The translations under genes were made by a program, and so were the position numbers. 5,534 nt of DNA from Gemmatimonadota bacterium (lineage in GTDB: Bacteria; Gemmatimonadota; Gemmatimonadetes; Longimicrobiales; Gaopeijiaceae): positions 1-5,534 of the forward strand of contig SKVI01000028.1 in NCBI GenBank assembly GCA_007129525.1, in the 5' to 3' direction. Of this stretch, positions 1 to 5,163 are shown piece by piece. The notes below the pieces were generated by a model. That model ran no database searches and was not told where the DNA came from. It saw only the letters and a list, made by a program, of their open reading frames with translations. How positions within the stretch are numbered: the stretch's first letter is position 1; each line of letters starts with the position of its first letter.

Positions 1-271
1 GACCCTGCTCCGGCTCCACCGCATTTCCCACGTTCGGACCGGACCCGGTCTCCGCCGCCAGAAGGCCCTCTCGCCGTAGCCTGGCCTCCAGCTCGTCCCA
101 CCCTGCGCTGGGGGGACGCAGGCTGGGGAGAAGGGAGAGGCTCTCCCGCTGCCGGTGAAGAGCGTCCAGCTCCACTTGGCACCTCCGGCAGGCCTCCAGG
201 TGTCGAACCTGATCGGGTGTGGGATTGTCGTCCACCAGTTGGGACAGGGCTTCAAGGCTCAGATGCTTCAT
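1..271 (-). CDS. Zinc-finger anti-sigma factor, N-terminal part (runs off left edge)
   Basis: Probable anti-sigma factor for the ECF sigma factor encoded just upstream. Ninety residues are visible from an ATG at 271; the reading frame is still open at base 1. Residues 24-31 read HLEACRRC, the HxxxCxxC zinc-binding signature of ZAS/zf-HC2 anti-sigma domains, which bind and inhibit ECF sigma factors. Helical, charged sequence follows (about 32-70), then a Gly/Pro/Glu-rich stretch that may be a linker. No membrane segment appears in the visible part, so whether the protein is membrane-anchored or a soluble redox sensor cannot be told. Its ATG overlaps the sigma stop codon (ATGA, 268-271), implying translational coupling. 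The motif plus the position behind an ECF gene make the call fairly safe; the signal sensed is unknown. Confidence 0.82.
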   Translation of the reverse strand, partial: MKHLSLEALSQLVDDNPTPDQVRHLEACRRCQVELDALHRQRESLSLLPSLRPPSAGWDELEARLRREGLLAAETGSGPNVGNAVEPEQG

Positions 272-858
272 GCTTCAGCTCCGGTATCGTGATCCACGGC
301 GTCCGAGGGGCTCAGCAGCTCGCGCATCCGGGCTCGGGCCTTGGAGAGCTGCGACTTGGACGTCCCCGGGGTGATCCCCAGGAGTTCGCCTACCTCTTCG
401 TGGGTGTATCCCTCCACGTCGTGCAGAATGAGCACCTTGCGCATGCCAGGCGGTACGCGATCCAGCGCTGCCTCCAGGCGGTCCTGCAGCAGCGGGTCGC
501 CGGTGCGTGGACTCGTGGGAAGGGAGTGGGGAAGTGGGGCTCGGCGCGCCTCCCGCCGCTCCACTGTCCGCAATGCCTGGAGGGCTGAGTTGACGGCAAT
601 CCGATGGACCCAGGTGGAAAATCGTGCATCTCCCCGAAAGTCGGGGAGGGCACGGAAGACCCGGACCCACGCCTCCTGGGCGTAGTCCTGGGCCAGGTCG
701 TCATCGCCGGCGATCCGGCGTACCACGGCGTACACCCGGGGGGCGTGCCGCTCATAGAGCAGCCGCGCGGCCCGAGGCGATCCCCGGCCGGCCTCCTCGA
801 TGAGCTGGGCTTCGGTCATCGCCGGCGTGTTCTCCCGGTATTGGGCCTTCAATCCCAT
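268..858 (-). CDS. ECF-family RNA polymerase sigma-70 factor
   Basis: Alternative sigma factor of 196 residues, the usual ECF size, that would direct RNA polymerase to a stress or envelope regulon. Region 2 spans about residues 33-98: region 2.2 around DLAQDYAQEAWVRVFRAL (54-71) and region 2.4 around FSTWVHRIAVNSAL (80-93). A variable Arg/Pro-rich linker (about 99-122) leads to region 4 at about 127-182, with the helix-turn-helix YTHEEVGELLGITPGTSKSQ (151-170) for the -35 element. There is no region 1 or 3, as expected for ECF proteins. The ATG at 858 is preferred because AGGAGGAG lies just upstream; an internal ATG at 819 (MTEAQL) has only a distant GGGAG. The stop overlaps the start of the anti-sigma gene by 4 bases. 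Autoregulation is common in such pairs, but I could not identify a convincing ECF promoter upstream. Confidence 0.93.
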   Translation of the reverse strand: MGLKAQYRENTPAMTEAQLIEEAGRGSPRAARLLYERHAPRVYAVVRRIAGDDDLAQDYAQEAWVRVFRALPDFRGDARFSTWVHRIAVNSALQALRTVERREARRAPLPHSLPTSPRTGDPLLQDRLEAALDRVPPGMRKVLILHDVEGYTHEEVGELLGITPGTSKSQLSKARARMRELLSPSDAVDHDTGAEA

Positions 859-860
859 GA

Positions 861-868
861 CTCCTCCT
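861..868 (-). promoter_or_regulatory. Shine-Dalgarno site of the ECF sigma gene
   Basis: The minus strand reads AGGAGGAG two bases before the ATG at 858. It is a near-perfect anti-16S match and the strongest ribosome-binding site in the window. It selects the ATG at 858 over the internal ATG at 819. The AGGAGG core leaves a 4-base spacer, slightly short but workable. Confidence 0.75.
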
Positions 869-911
869 GACCAATGAGACGCTTCAGGCCCTGGAAGGGT
901 TGCCTGCCGGT

Positions 912-927
912 CCGGCCTTCGGGCCCG
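912..927. other. Short GC hairpin with cTTCGg tetraloop
   Basis: GGCC-TTCG-GGCC (914-925) is a perfect 4-bp stem closing a cTTCGg loop, a very stable RNA tetraloop type. C912 and G927 can pair beyond a C-C mismatch. There is no T-run on either side, so it is not a classical terminator. A 13-base identical copy of its core occurs at 1916-1928, on the other side of the protease gene. Confidence 0.4.
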
Positions 928-1032
928 TTGTTCGGCGGCGGACGCCGGGTTAGGGTTCGAGCCGTTCTGGTGTCTGGCCGGCGGTGCGGGGCCCGTGCCT
1001 CGCCGGCGGGGTTTGATTCTTCAATTCATCAC

Positions 1033-1041
1033 AAGAGGGAG
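1033..1041 (+). promoter_or_regulatory. Ribosome-binding site choosing the CPBP protease start
   Basis: AAGAGGGAG runs directly into tandem ATG codons at 1042 and 1045. Spacing suits the second ATG better. This purine-rich site is the main reason for rejecting the in-frame ATG at 874, which has no comparable site. Confidence 0.55.
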
Positions 1042-1044
1042 ATG

Positions 1045-1887
1045 ATGGCGACGGACTCGGAGACGTCCACCAGACCTCCAAGCGGGGCCGGCGGCCAGGG
1101 GAAGGTGCCGTCGGCCGGCGCCGTCCTGGGGCTGATCCTGGGCGTGGCCGTCCTGTACCTCCTGGGGGGCGTGCCGTTGCAGCTCTTCCTGGGAGAGCCT
1201 GGACTGGTGCTGGCACAGCTCCTCTTCCTGGCCGGCCCGCCCGTGGCCTTCGTGGTCTGGGGTGGCTACGATCTGCGCCGGACCTTTGCCCTCAGGTGGC
1301 CGGTTGGGCGCCACCTGGTGGGGGGCGTGGTGCTCCTGGCCGCGGGGACCCAGATCGCCTGGTTTCTGGCCTGGCTCCAGAGTCTGGTGGTCCCAGTTCC
1401 CGAGGAGTTTCTGGAAACCATGACCGAGATGCTCACCGCCGACTCGCCCCAGCGCTTCATCTGGCTGCTCTTCATGGTGGCCGTCATTCCGGCCGCCGCC
1501 GAGGAGGTGCTGTTCAGGGGCGCGCTCCTCTCGGGCATGCGCCGGGGTCTGCCGGTTGTGGGGGCGGTGGTCGTCACGGGCCTCATCTTTGGGGTCTTTC
1601 ACCTGGCGCCCCAGACCGGCTTCCGGATCCTGCCCACGGCGTGGCTGGGCATGGTCCTGGCCTGGGTGGTGGTGTGCAGCGGCTCGCTTCCCCTGGCCAT
1701 GCTCCTCCACTTTCTCAACAACGCCGCGATCCTGGCCATGGTGGCCCACCCGTTGACCCGAGAGCTGGCCCGGGGGACGGAGCAGGCACCGCCCCTCCTG
1801 CTCCTTCCTCTGGCCCTGGCTATGCTGTTGCTGGGCCTGTGGATGCTCGGCCGTCCCCCGGAAATGAAGAAGCCACGGGCCAGCTGA
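1045..1887 (+). CDS. CPBP-family (CAAX/Abi-type) intramembrane protease
   Basis: Polytopic membrane protein of 280 residues with the three CPBP signatures: EExxxR at residues 153-158 (EEVLFR), FxxxH at 182-186 (FGVFH) and HxxxN around 222-226 (HFLNN). In this family these Glu and His residues form the intramembrane active site. Hydrophobic segments lie near 24-49, 54-73, 90-115, 138-152, 168-187, 195-212, 213-233 and 249-268. The N-terminus is a short polar cytoplasmic-type segment and the C-terminus is basic. Known relatives process prenylated CAAX proteins in eukaryotes, confer bacteriocin immunity, or cleave regulatory proteins; the substrate here is unknown. The frame is open upstream to 874. 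I prefer ATG 1045 (or the adjacent ATG 1042) because AAGAGGGAG precedes them and the upstream residues look non-coding. It is divergent from the sigma/anti-sigma pair, which suggests but does not prove a role in that pathway. Confidence 0.9.
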   Translation: MATDSETSTRPPSGAGGQGKVPSAGAVLGLILGVAVLYLLGGVPLQLFLGEPGLVLAQLLFLAGPPVAFVVWGGYDLRRTFALRWPVGRHLVGGVVLLAAGTQIAWFLAWLQSLVVPVPEEFLETMTEMLTADSPQRFIWLLFMVAVIPAAAEEVLFRGALLSGMRRGLPVVGAVVVTGLIFGVFHLAPQTGFRILPTAWLGMVLAWVVVCSGSLPLAMLLHFLNNAAILAMVAHPLTRELARGTEQAPPLLLLPLALAMLLLGLWMLGRPPEMKKPRAS

Positions 1888-2017
1888 CGGGATCACAGCC
1901 GCCCGGCCCCCGGACCCGGCCTTCGGGCTTGAGCCCCGGCGCAGGCAGGGTTCACTTTCAACACGCCGGTGGCATCCACCACAGACTCCTCCCCGAACGT
2001 TCAGAGGCGAAGGCAAC
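1888..2017 (+). promoter_or_regulatory. Intergenic region between CPBP protease and threonine synthase
   Basis: This 130-base gap holds a very GC-rich first half with overlapping potential hairpins: one around a cTTCGg loop at 1918-1929, one reading GGGCT-TG-AGCCC at 1925-1936, and then GGTGG-CAT-CCACC at 1968-1980. The first two could act as a poorly conserved terminator or RNA-stabilising structure after the protease gene, but there is no T-tract. The threonine synthase ribosome-binding site (GAAGG, 2009-2013) is at the right end. No convincing promoter was recognised. Confidence 0.4.
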
Positions 2018-3208
2018 ATGAGCGAATCATCGAAGCCGCGGAGAGGTGCCACGCACCTGGAATGCACAGAGACCGGAGAGCACCTGGAGTCGGAGATTCT
2101 CCAGGGACTTTCGCCGGCGGGAAAGCCGCTGTTCGCCCGTTACGACCTGGACGCCCTGGCGGACGCCTTCACCCCCGACAACCTGGCGGGCCGCCGGGCC
2201 GACCTCTGGCGCTACGCCGAAGTGCTACCGGTGCGCGACGCCGCCAACCGCGTCACCCTCGGGGAGGGGTGGACGCCCCTGGTGGATGCGCCCCGGCTGG
2301 CAGGTGAGCTGGGGGTGGCTCGCTGTTGGATCAAGGATGAGTCGCAGAACCCCACTGCCACGTTCAAGGCCCGGGGCATGGCGCTGGCCGTGTCGCGGGC
2401 GCTGGAGCTCGGCGCCGAGGCGCTGGCCCTGCCGTCGGCGGGCAACGCCGGTGGGGCCGCCGCCGCCTACGGTGCCGCTGCCGGCATGCCGGTGCACGTC
2501 GTGGTGCCGGCGGACACCCCCAAGCCGATCCTGGAGGAGATCCGGGCCATGGGTGCCCATCTGCACCTTCTGGACGGCCTCATCACCGACTGCGGGAAGG
2601 CGGTGCAGGACGGGGTGCGCGAGTTCGGCTGGTGGGACCTCTCCACCCTCAAGGAGCCCTATCGGGTGGAAGGCAAGAAGACCCTGGGCTACGAGCTCTT
2701 CGAACAGCTCGGCGGGCGCCTCCCTGATGTCATCGTGTATCCGACCGGAGGGGGCACCGGGCTCATCGGGATGTGGAAGGCCTTTGACGAGATGCAGGCC
2801 CTGGGCTGGATCGACGACGCCCGCCCCCGAATGGTGGCCGTCCAGGCCCGGGGATGCGCCCCCATCGTGCGGGCGTTCGAATCCGGAGCGGGGTCGGCGG
2901 AGTATTACGAAGGAGCGAGGACGTACGCCTCGGGGTTGCGGGTTCCCTCAGCCGTGGGTGACTTCCTGATTCTGGACGCACTCAGGGCGTCGGGCGGCGC
3001 GGCGGTGGCGGTGGCCGATCACCAGATGGCCAGGTGGGTTGCCCGGGTCGGTGAGACCACTGGTATTTTTGCGGCGCCGGAGGGAGGAGCCGTGGCGGCG
3101 GCGGTGCCGCAGCTGCTGGAGCAGGAGACCATCCGGCCCGGCGACGAAGTAGTCCTCTTCAACACGGGCAGCGGCCTCAAGTACGTAGGGATGACGCCCC
3201 AGGACTGA
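2018..3208 (+). CDS. thrC: Threonine synthase (PLP-dependent, fold type II)
   Basis: Converts O-phospho-L-homoserine and water to L-threonine and phosphate, the last step of threonine synthesis, in the cytoplasm. It is 396 residues long, normal for the shorter bacterial/plant-like ThrC class. Visible landmarks are LGEGWTPL (81-88), the PLP Schiff-base lysine K117 in NPTATFKARG (111-120), the substrate/cofactor loop SAGNAGGA (140-147), the PLP-phosphate-binding glycines TGGGTG (243-248) and the C-terminal NTGSGLKY (382-389). The N-terminus (HLECTETGE, 13-21) matches the threonine synthase N-terminal segment; the second Cys of the CxxCG form is replaced by Thr, a variant I recall as common. The ATG at 2018 follows GAAGG by 4 bases. 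No hom or thrB lies in the window. A threonine dehydratase or cysteate synthase is less likely given length, N-terminal segment and motif set. Confidence 0.9.
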   Translation: MSESSKPRRGATHLECTETGEHLESEILQGLSPAGKPLFARYDLDALADAFTPDNLAGRRADLWRYAEVLPVRDAANRVTLGEGWTPLVDAPRLAGELGVARCWIKDESQNPTATFKARGMALAVSRALELGAEALALPSAGNAGGAAAAYGAAAGMPVHVVVPADTPKPILEEIRAMGAHLHLLDGLITDCGKAVQDGVREFGWWDLSTLKEPYRVEGKKTLGYELFEQLGGRLPDVIVYPTGGGTGLIGMWKAFDEMQALGWIDDARPRMVAVQARGCAPIVRAFESGAGSAEYYEGARTYASGLRVPSAVGDFLILDALRASGGAAVAVADHQMARWVARVGETTGIFAAPEGGAVAAAVPQLLEQETIRPGDEVVLFNTGSGLKYVGMTPQD

Positions 3209-3237
3209 TCACGTCTCCAACCGAAGAGCAGGAGTCC

Positions 3238-3489
3238 ATGTTGAGTACGGTCTTTTTTCTGATGGCGGTGGTGGTCATCCTGGGAGCTCTGTTGGTGCGA
3301 AGCCGCGTGCGCCGCAGGCTGGAGGGCCGTGATCCCATGACTGACGATCCCGTGCTGCGGGATATCCTGGCCCAGAGCGACACGGGACCGGAGGAGGAGG
3401 GCGAACCGCTGGACGAAGAGGAGATCCGGGAGGCCGAAGACCAGTTCTGGGAGCAGGAGTGGGACCAGCCCGAGGACTGGCGGGGATGA
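3238..3489 (+). CDS. Small single-pass membrane protein with acidic tail, function unknown
   Basis: An 83-residue protein that I cannot assign to a family. Residues 3-20 form one hydrophobic helix, followed by a basic patch RSRVRRR (21-27), which by the positive-inside rule would place the C-terminus in the cytoplasm. From residue 48 onward 17 of 36 residues are Asp or Glu, with three tryptophans (W71, W75, W81) near the end, so the tail may be a disordered or helical interaction segment. The ATG is well supported by AGGAG at 3230-3234. It begins 29 bases after the threonine synthase stop with no terminator between, so cotranscription is likely, though a functional link to threonine synthesis is not evident. 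It converges with the next gene, leaving 38 bases between stops. Confidence 0.75.
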   Translation: MLSTVFFLMAVVVILGALLVRSRVRRRLEGRDPMTDDPVLRDILAQSDTGPEEEGEPLDEEEIREAEDQFWEQEWDQPEDWRG

Positions 3490-3527
3490 GGCGGCCAGGG
3501 AGGTGCGGGGGAGGAGGTGGCGACCCG

Positions 3528-4085
3528 TCAGGGCGACCAGCCGAACCGGTAGTAGGCCCCCGGGATGGGCACGATGGTGCGGTTGGCCGGGGTGTCGTCC
3601 TCGGGGTCCAGTCGGTTCACCATGAGGGCCCGGTTGAGGGACACCTCGATGCCCGTGCTGTGCCCGCCGCTCACGTTCCACTCCACCGCCATGGGCGCCC
3701 GCAGGATGAGGATGGAGCCGCTTCCGTCTTCGGTCCATGCCGTGAGACTCCAGAGCCCCAGGCCCGCCACGGGCTGGAAGGTCCCCTCGGAGAAGTAGTG
3801 CTTGCCGGCGGCGGCCACGGCGATCTCCCGGAACGAGATGGTGCCCACCACCAACTCTCCGGACCAGCTTCCCCGGCGGTACTCGGTGACGATCCCCACC
3901 AGCCCCGTGCCGCCGACGGTGAGCCCCACCCGCACCTCGCCACGGTCCGGCGTCTGGGCGCAGGCCGCCTGAGGGAGGAGCCCTCCCCCGACGGCGCCCA
4001 CCAGGAGGGCCCACACGAGTCCCACGGCCGGCATCGCTCCAGGCGTCCGGCGCCTGCACGGGCTGGGACTCCACGTAGATGCCAT
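3528..4085 (-). CDS. Secreted beta-rich protein, probable small outer-membrane barrel
   Basis: No family recognised. The product is 185 residues from the ATG at 4085, or 168 from the ATG at 4034. Its N-terminus has a Sec-type signal peptide: hydrophobic MPAVGLVWALLVGAVGG then AACAQ, with likely cleavage near AxA just before QTPD. Starting at 4085 adds an Arg-containing n-region (CRRRTPGA) that the shorter form lacks, so I favour it; neither start has a good ribosome-binding site (GGAG sits only 2 bases before 4034). The mature part (about 140 residues) alternates hydrophobic and polar residues in short strands broken by Gly/Asn/Asp turns, and ends in an aromatic-rich strand (YYRFGWSP), typical of 8-stranded outer-membrane barrels. 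A periplasmic beta-sandwich is the alternative. The frame stays open far upstream, but that part is antisense to the glycosidase gene and is discounted. Confidence 0.72.
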   Translation of the reverse strand: MASTWSPSPCRRRTPGAMPAVGLVWALLVGAVGGGLLPQAACAQTPDRGEVRVGLTVGGTGLVGIVTEYRRGSWSGELVVGTISFREIAVAAAGKHYFSEGTFQPVAGLGLWSLTAWTEDGSGSILILRAPMAVEWNVSGGHSTGIEVSLNRALMVNRLDPEDDTPANRTIVPIPGAYYRFGWSP

Positions 4086-4196
4086 GGGCAGGTGCGGGTT
4101 CGAGGTCGTGGGTGGCGGGGTCCGCACGTCCGAGCGTCGCCGGCAGCGGACCGGGGACCCTGGAAAGTAACATGGCGCCCCGGCTCGTACATACCG
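4086..4196. promoter_or_regulatory. Divergent intergenic region between barrel-like and glycosidase genes
   Basis: These 111 bases separate the two divergent starts. The only AT-richer bits are tggaaagtaacat (4161-4173) and tacata (4188-4193), the latter directly before the glycosidase start. A weak inverted repeat, GTGCGG (4092-4097) with CCGCAC (4122-4127), is present. No clear -35/-10 pair is visible in either direction. Confidence 0.35.
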
Positions 4197-5141
4197 GTGT
4201 TGAAAGGCCGGCGCCCGGGGGGCTGGCTCGGCCTGATCCTGCTGGCGCTCGTGGCCGCGGTGGGGTGCGAGCCGCCAGACCGACCTCCGGTGGTGGACCC
4301 GGACCTCCCGGAGGCGGCGGTGGAGTTCCTGGAACCCGACCGGATCCGGCTCTTCCGGCTGGAGCCTGGGGTGATCTACCGGGAGATCCGCAGCGGTACC
4401 GAGCCCTGGACCGTTCACCTGGTGGAGGTGGACCTGAGCCGCTGTGACCTCGGGTTCCGGGTGGCTGGGAGCTCGGATGACGAGGGTCGCGTACCGGTGT
4501 CCGAGCTGGTCCGGCGGGCCGGCCCCGACGTGGTGGCAGCCATCAATGGCGACTTCTACACACCGGAAGGCCTTCCCCTGGGGATGGAGGCCAGCGGAGG
4601 TGAGGTGCGGGGCCGTCCCAGCCACCCGGTGTTCGCATGGCGTCCGGGGGCCGACCCGTGGATCGGCGAGGTGGTCTGGTCCGGGGACTCGCTCCAGGTG
4701 GGTTCGTGGAGCGTGCTTCCCGGAGCGCCCGAGAGCAGGCTGGAGGTGGTGGCCGGGTTCCCGGCCCTCCTGCACGACGGGGCGTGGGTGGGGGACCTGG
4801 AGCAGTTGGACCGGCCGGGATTCGCCCTCCAGCGGGATCCCCGCACGGCCGTAGGGGTGGATCTCCAGGCGAGCCGCCTCTGGCTGGTGGTGGTGGACGG
4901 CCGCCGCAAGAACGTGTCCGAAGGGATGACCCTTCCCGAGCTCGCCCGCTTCCTGCAAGCGTTGGGGGTGCGCCAGGCCCTGAACCTGGACGGTGGGGGC
5001 TCGTCGGTGATGGTGGTGCGGGGTCAGACCGTGAGTCGGCCCTCGGACCCCGGAGGCGAGCGCCCGGTGGTGAACGCCCTCATGGTGCGCCGTGACGCGA
5101 ACTTCTGCTCCGACCGGACACCTCCGGGGGAGGGGCCCTGA
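4197..5141 (+). CDS. Phosphodiester glycosidase domain lipoprotein (NAGPA/DUF2233-like)
   Basis: Probable exported enzyme of 314 residues in the phosphodiester glycosidase family, whose best-known member is the eukaryotic 'uncovering enzyme' that removes GlcNAc from a sugar phosphodiester. Bacterial members are envelope proteins of largely unknown substrate. Family landmarks are INGDFY (116-121), RTAVGV (216-221), VVVDGR (231-236), GMTLPELARFL (243-253), LNLDGGGSS (262-270) and ERPVVNALMV (288-297). The N-terminus has KGRR, a hydrophobic run (10-22) and a lipobox-like AVGC with Cys at 24, followed by a Pro/Asp-rich linker, consistent with lipid anchoring. The frame opens back to 3459, but upstream sequence is antisense to the barrel-like gene. 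The only sensible starts are GTG 4197 or TTG 4200, with no ribosome-binding site, so the start is uncertain. It converges on the TenA gene with a 9-base gap. Confidence 0.85.
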   Translation: MLKGRRPGGWLGLILLALVAAVGCEPPDRPPVVDPDLPEAAVEFLEPDRIRLFRLEPGVIYREIRSGTEPWTVHLVEVDLSRCDLGFRVAGSSDDEGRVPVSELVRRAGPDVVAAINGDFYTPEGLPLGMEASGGEVRGRPSHPVFAWRPGADPWIGEVVWSGDSLQVGSWSVLPGAPESRLEVVAGFPALLHDGAWVGDLEQLDRPGFALQRDPRTAVGVDLQASRLWLVVVDGRRKNVSEGMTLPELARFLQALGVRQALNLDGGGSSVMVVRGQTVSRPSDPGGERPVVNALMVRRDANFCSDRTPPGEGP

Positions 5142-5144
5142 GCA

Positions 5145-5163
5145 GGAGAGCTACCAGCTCTCC
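5145..5163. terminator. Perfect hairpin at the convergent junction, possible bidirectional terminator
   Basis: GGAGAGCT (5145-5152), loop ACC, AGCTCTCC (5156-5163) form a perfect 8-bp stem with a 3-base loop. It begins 4 bases after the glycosidase stop and spans the stop codon of the opposing TenA gene (5151-5153). Being symmetric, it can fold in transcripts from either side. Neither side has a T-tract (CCCCTCCC follows on the plus strand), so efficiency as an intrinsic terminator is uncertain. Confidence 0.45.

Larger units (their letters stand above)
859..1044. promoter_or_regulatory. Divergent intergenic region between sigma factor and CPBP protease genes
   Basis: This 186-base stretch must hold the promoters for both divergent genes. 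It contains a GC-rich hairpin with a cTTCGg tetraloop (912-927) and one AT-richer patch (1011-1030, reading gtttgattcttcaattcatc) shortly before the protease start. I see no clear -35/-10 pair in either direction. The plus-strand frame of the protease is open back to an ATG at 874. The 57 extra residues would be Arg/Gly/Pro-rich and would precede an already well-placed start, so I treat this stretch as non-coding. Confidence 0.5.

Noticed and set aside
874..1044. ATG at 874 as the CPBP protease start
   Set aside because: It would add 57 Arg/Gly/Pro-rich residues before the usual N-terminus, lacks a ribosome-binding site, and would use up nearly the whole divergent promoter region.
1969..2017. 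Possible threonine leader peptide / attenuator before thrC (GTG then Ala, Ser, Thr, Thr, beside the hairpin at 1968-1980)
   Set aside because: It has only two adjacent Thr codons, no stop before the thrC start, and no terminator/antiterminator pair, so the resemblance to thr attenuators is too thin.
1021..2067. 348-codon open frame on the minus strand opposite the CPBP gene
   Set aside because: The translation is rich in His, Gln, Gly and Arg with no hydrophobic core pattern or motif, and lies antisense to a gene with clear family motifs. It is a high-GC shadow frame.
3482..3520. G-rich stretch between convergent genes, possible G-quadruplex
   Set aside because: Only three runs of three or more G are present, with uneven spacing. 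This is expected at this GC content.
4092..4127. Inverted repeat GTGCGG / CCGCAC in the divergent gap
   Set aside because: Six base pairs 24 bases apart are likely by chance in GC-rich DNA. There is no regulator gene nearby to support an operator.
3459..4196. Upstream extension of the glycosidase frame, giving a 560-residue ORF
   Set aside because: It overlaps the 3' end of the small membrane protein gene and runs antisense to the barrel-like gene, with Arg/Gly/His-rich sequence. The signal peptide after 4197 marks the real N-terminus.
4086..4958. Upstream extension of the barrel-like gene's frame, giving a 476-residue ORF
   Set aside because: The extension is antisense to the well-supported glycosidase gene and has shadow-like composition. 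The signal peptide begins at 4085 or 4034.
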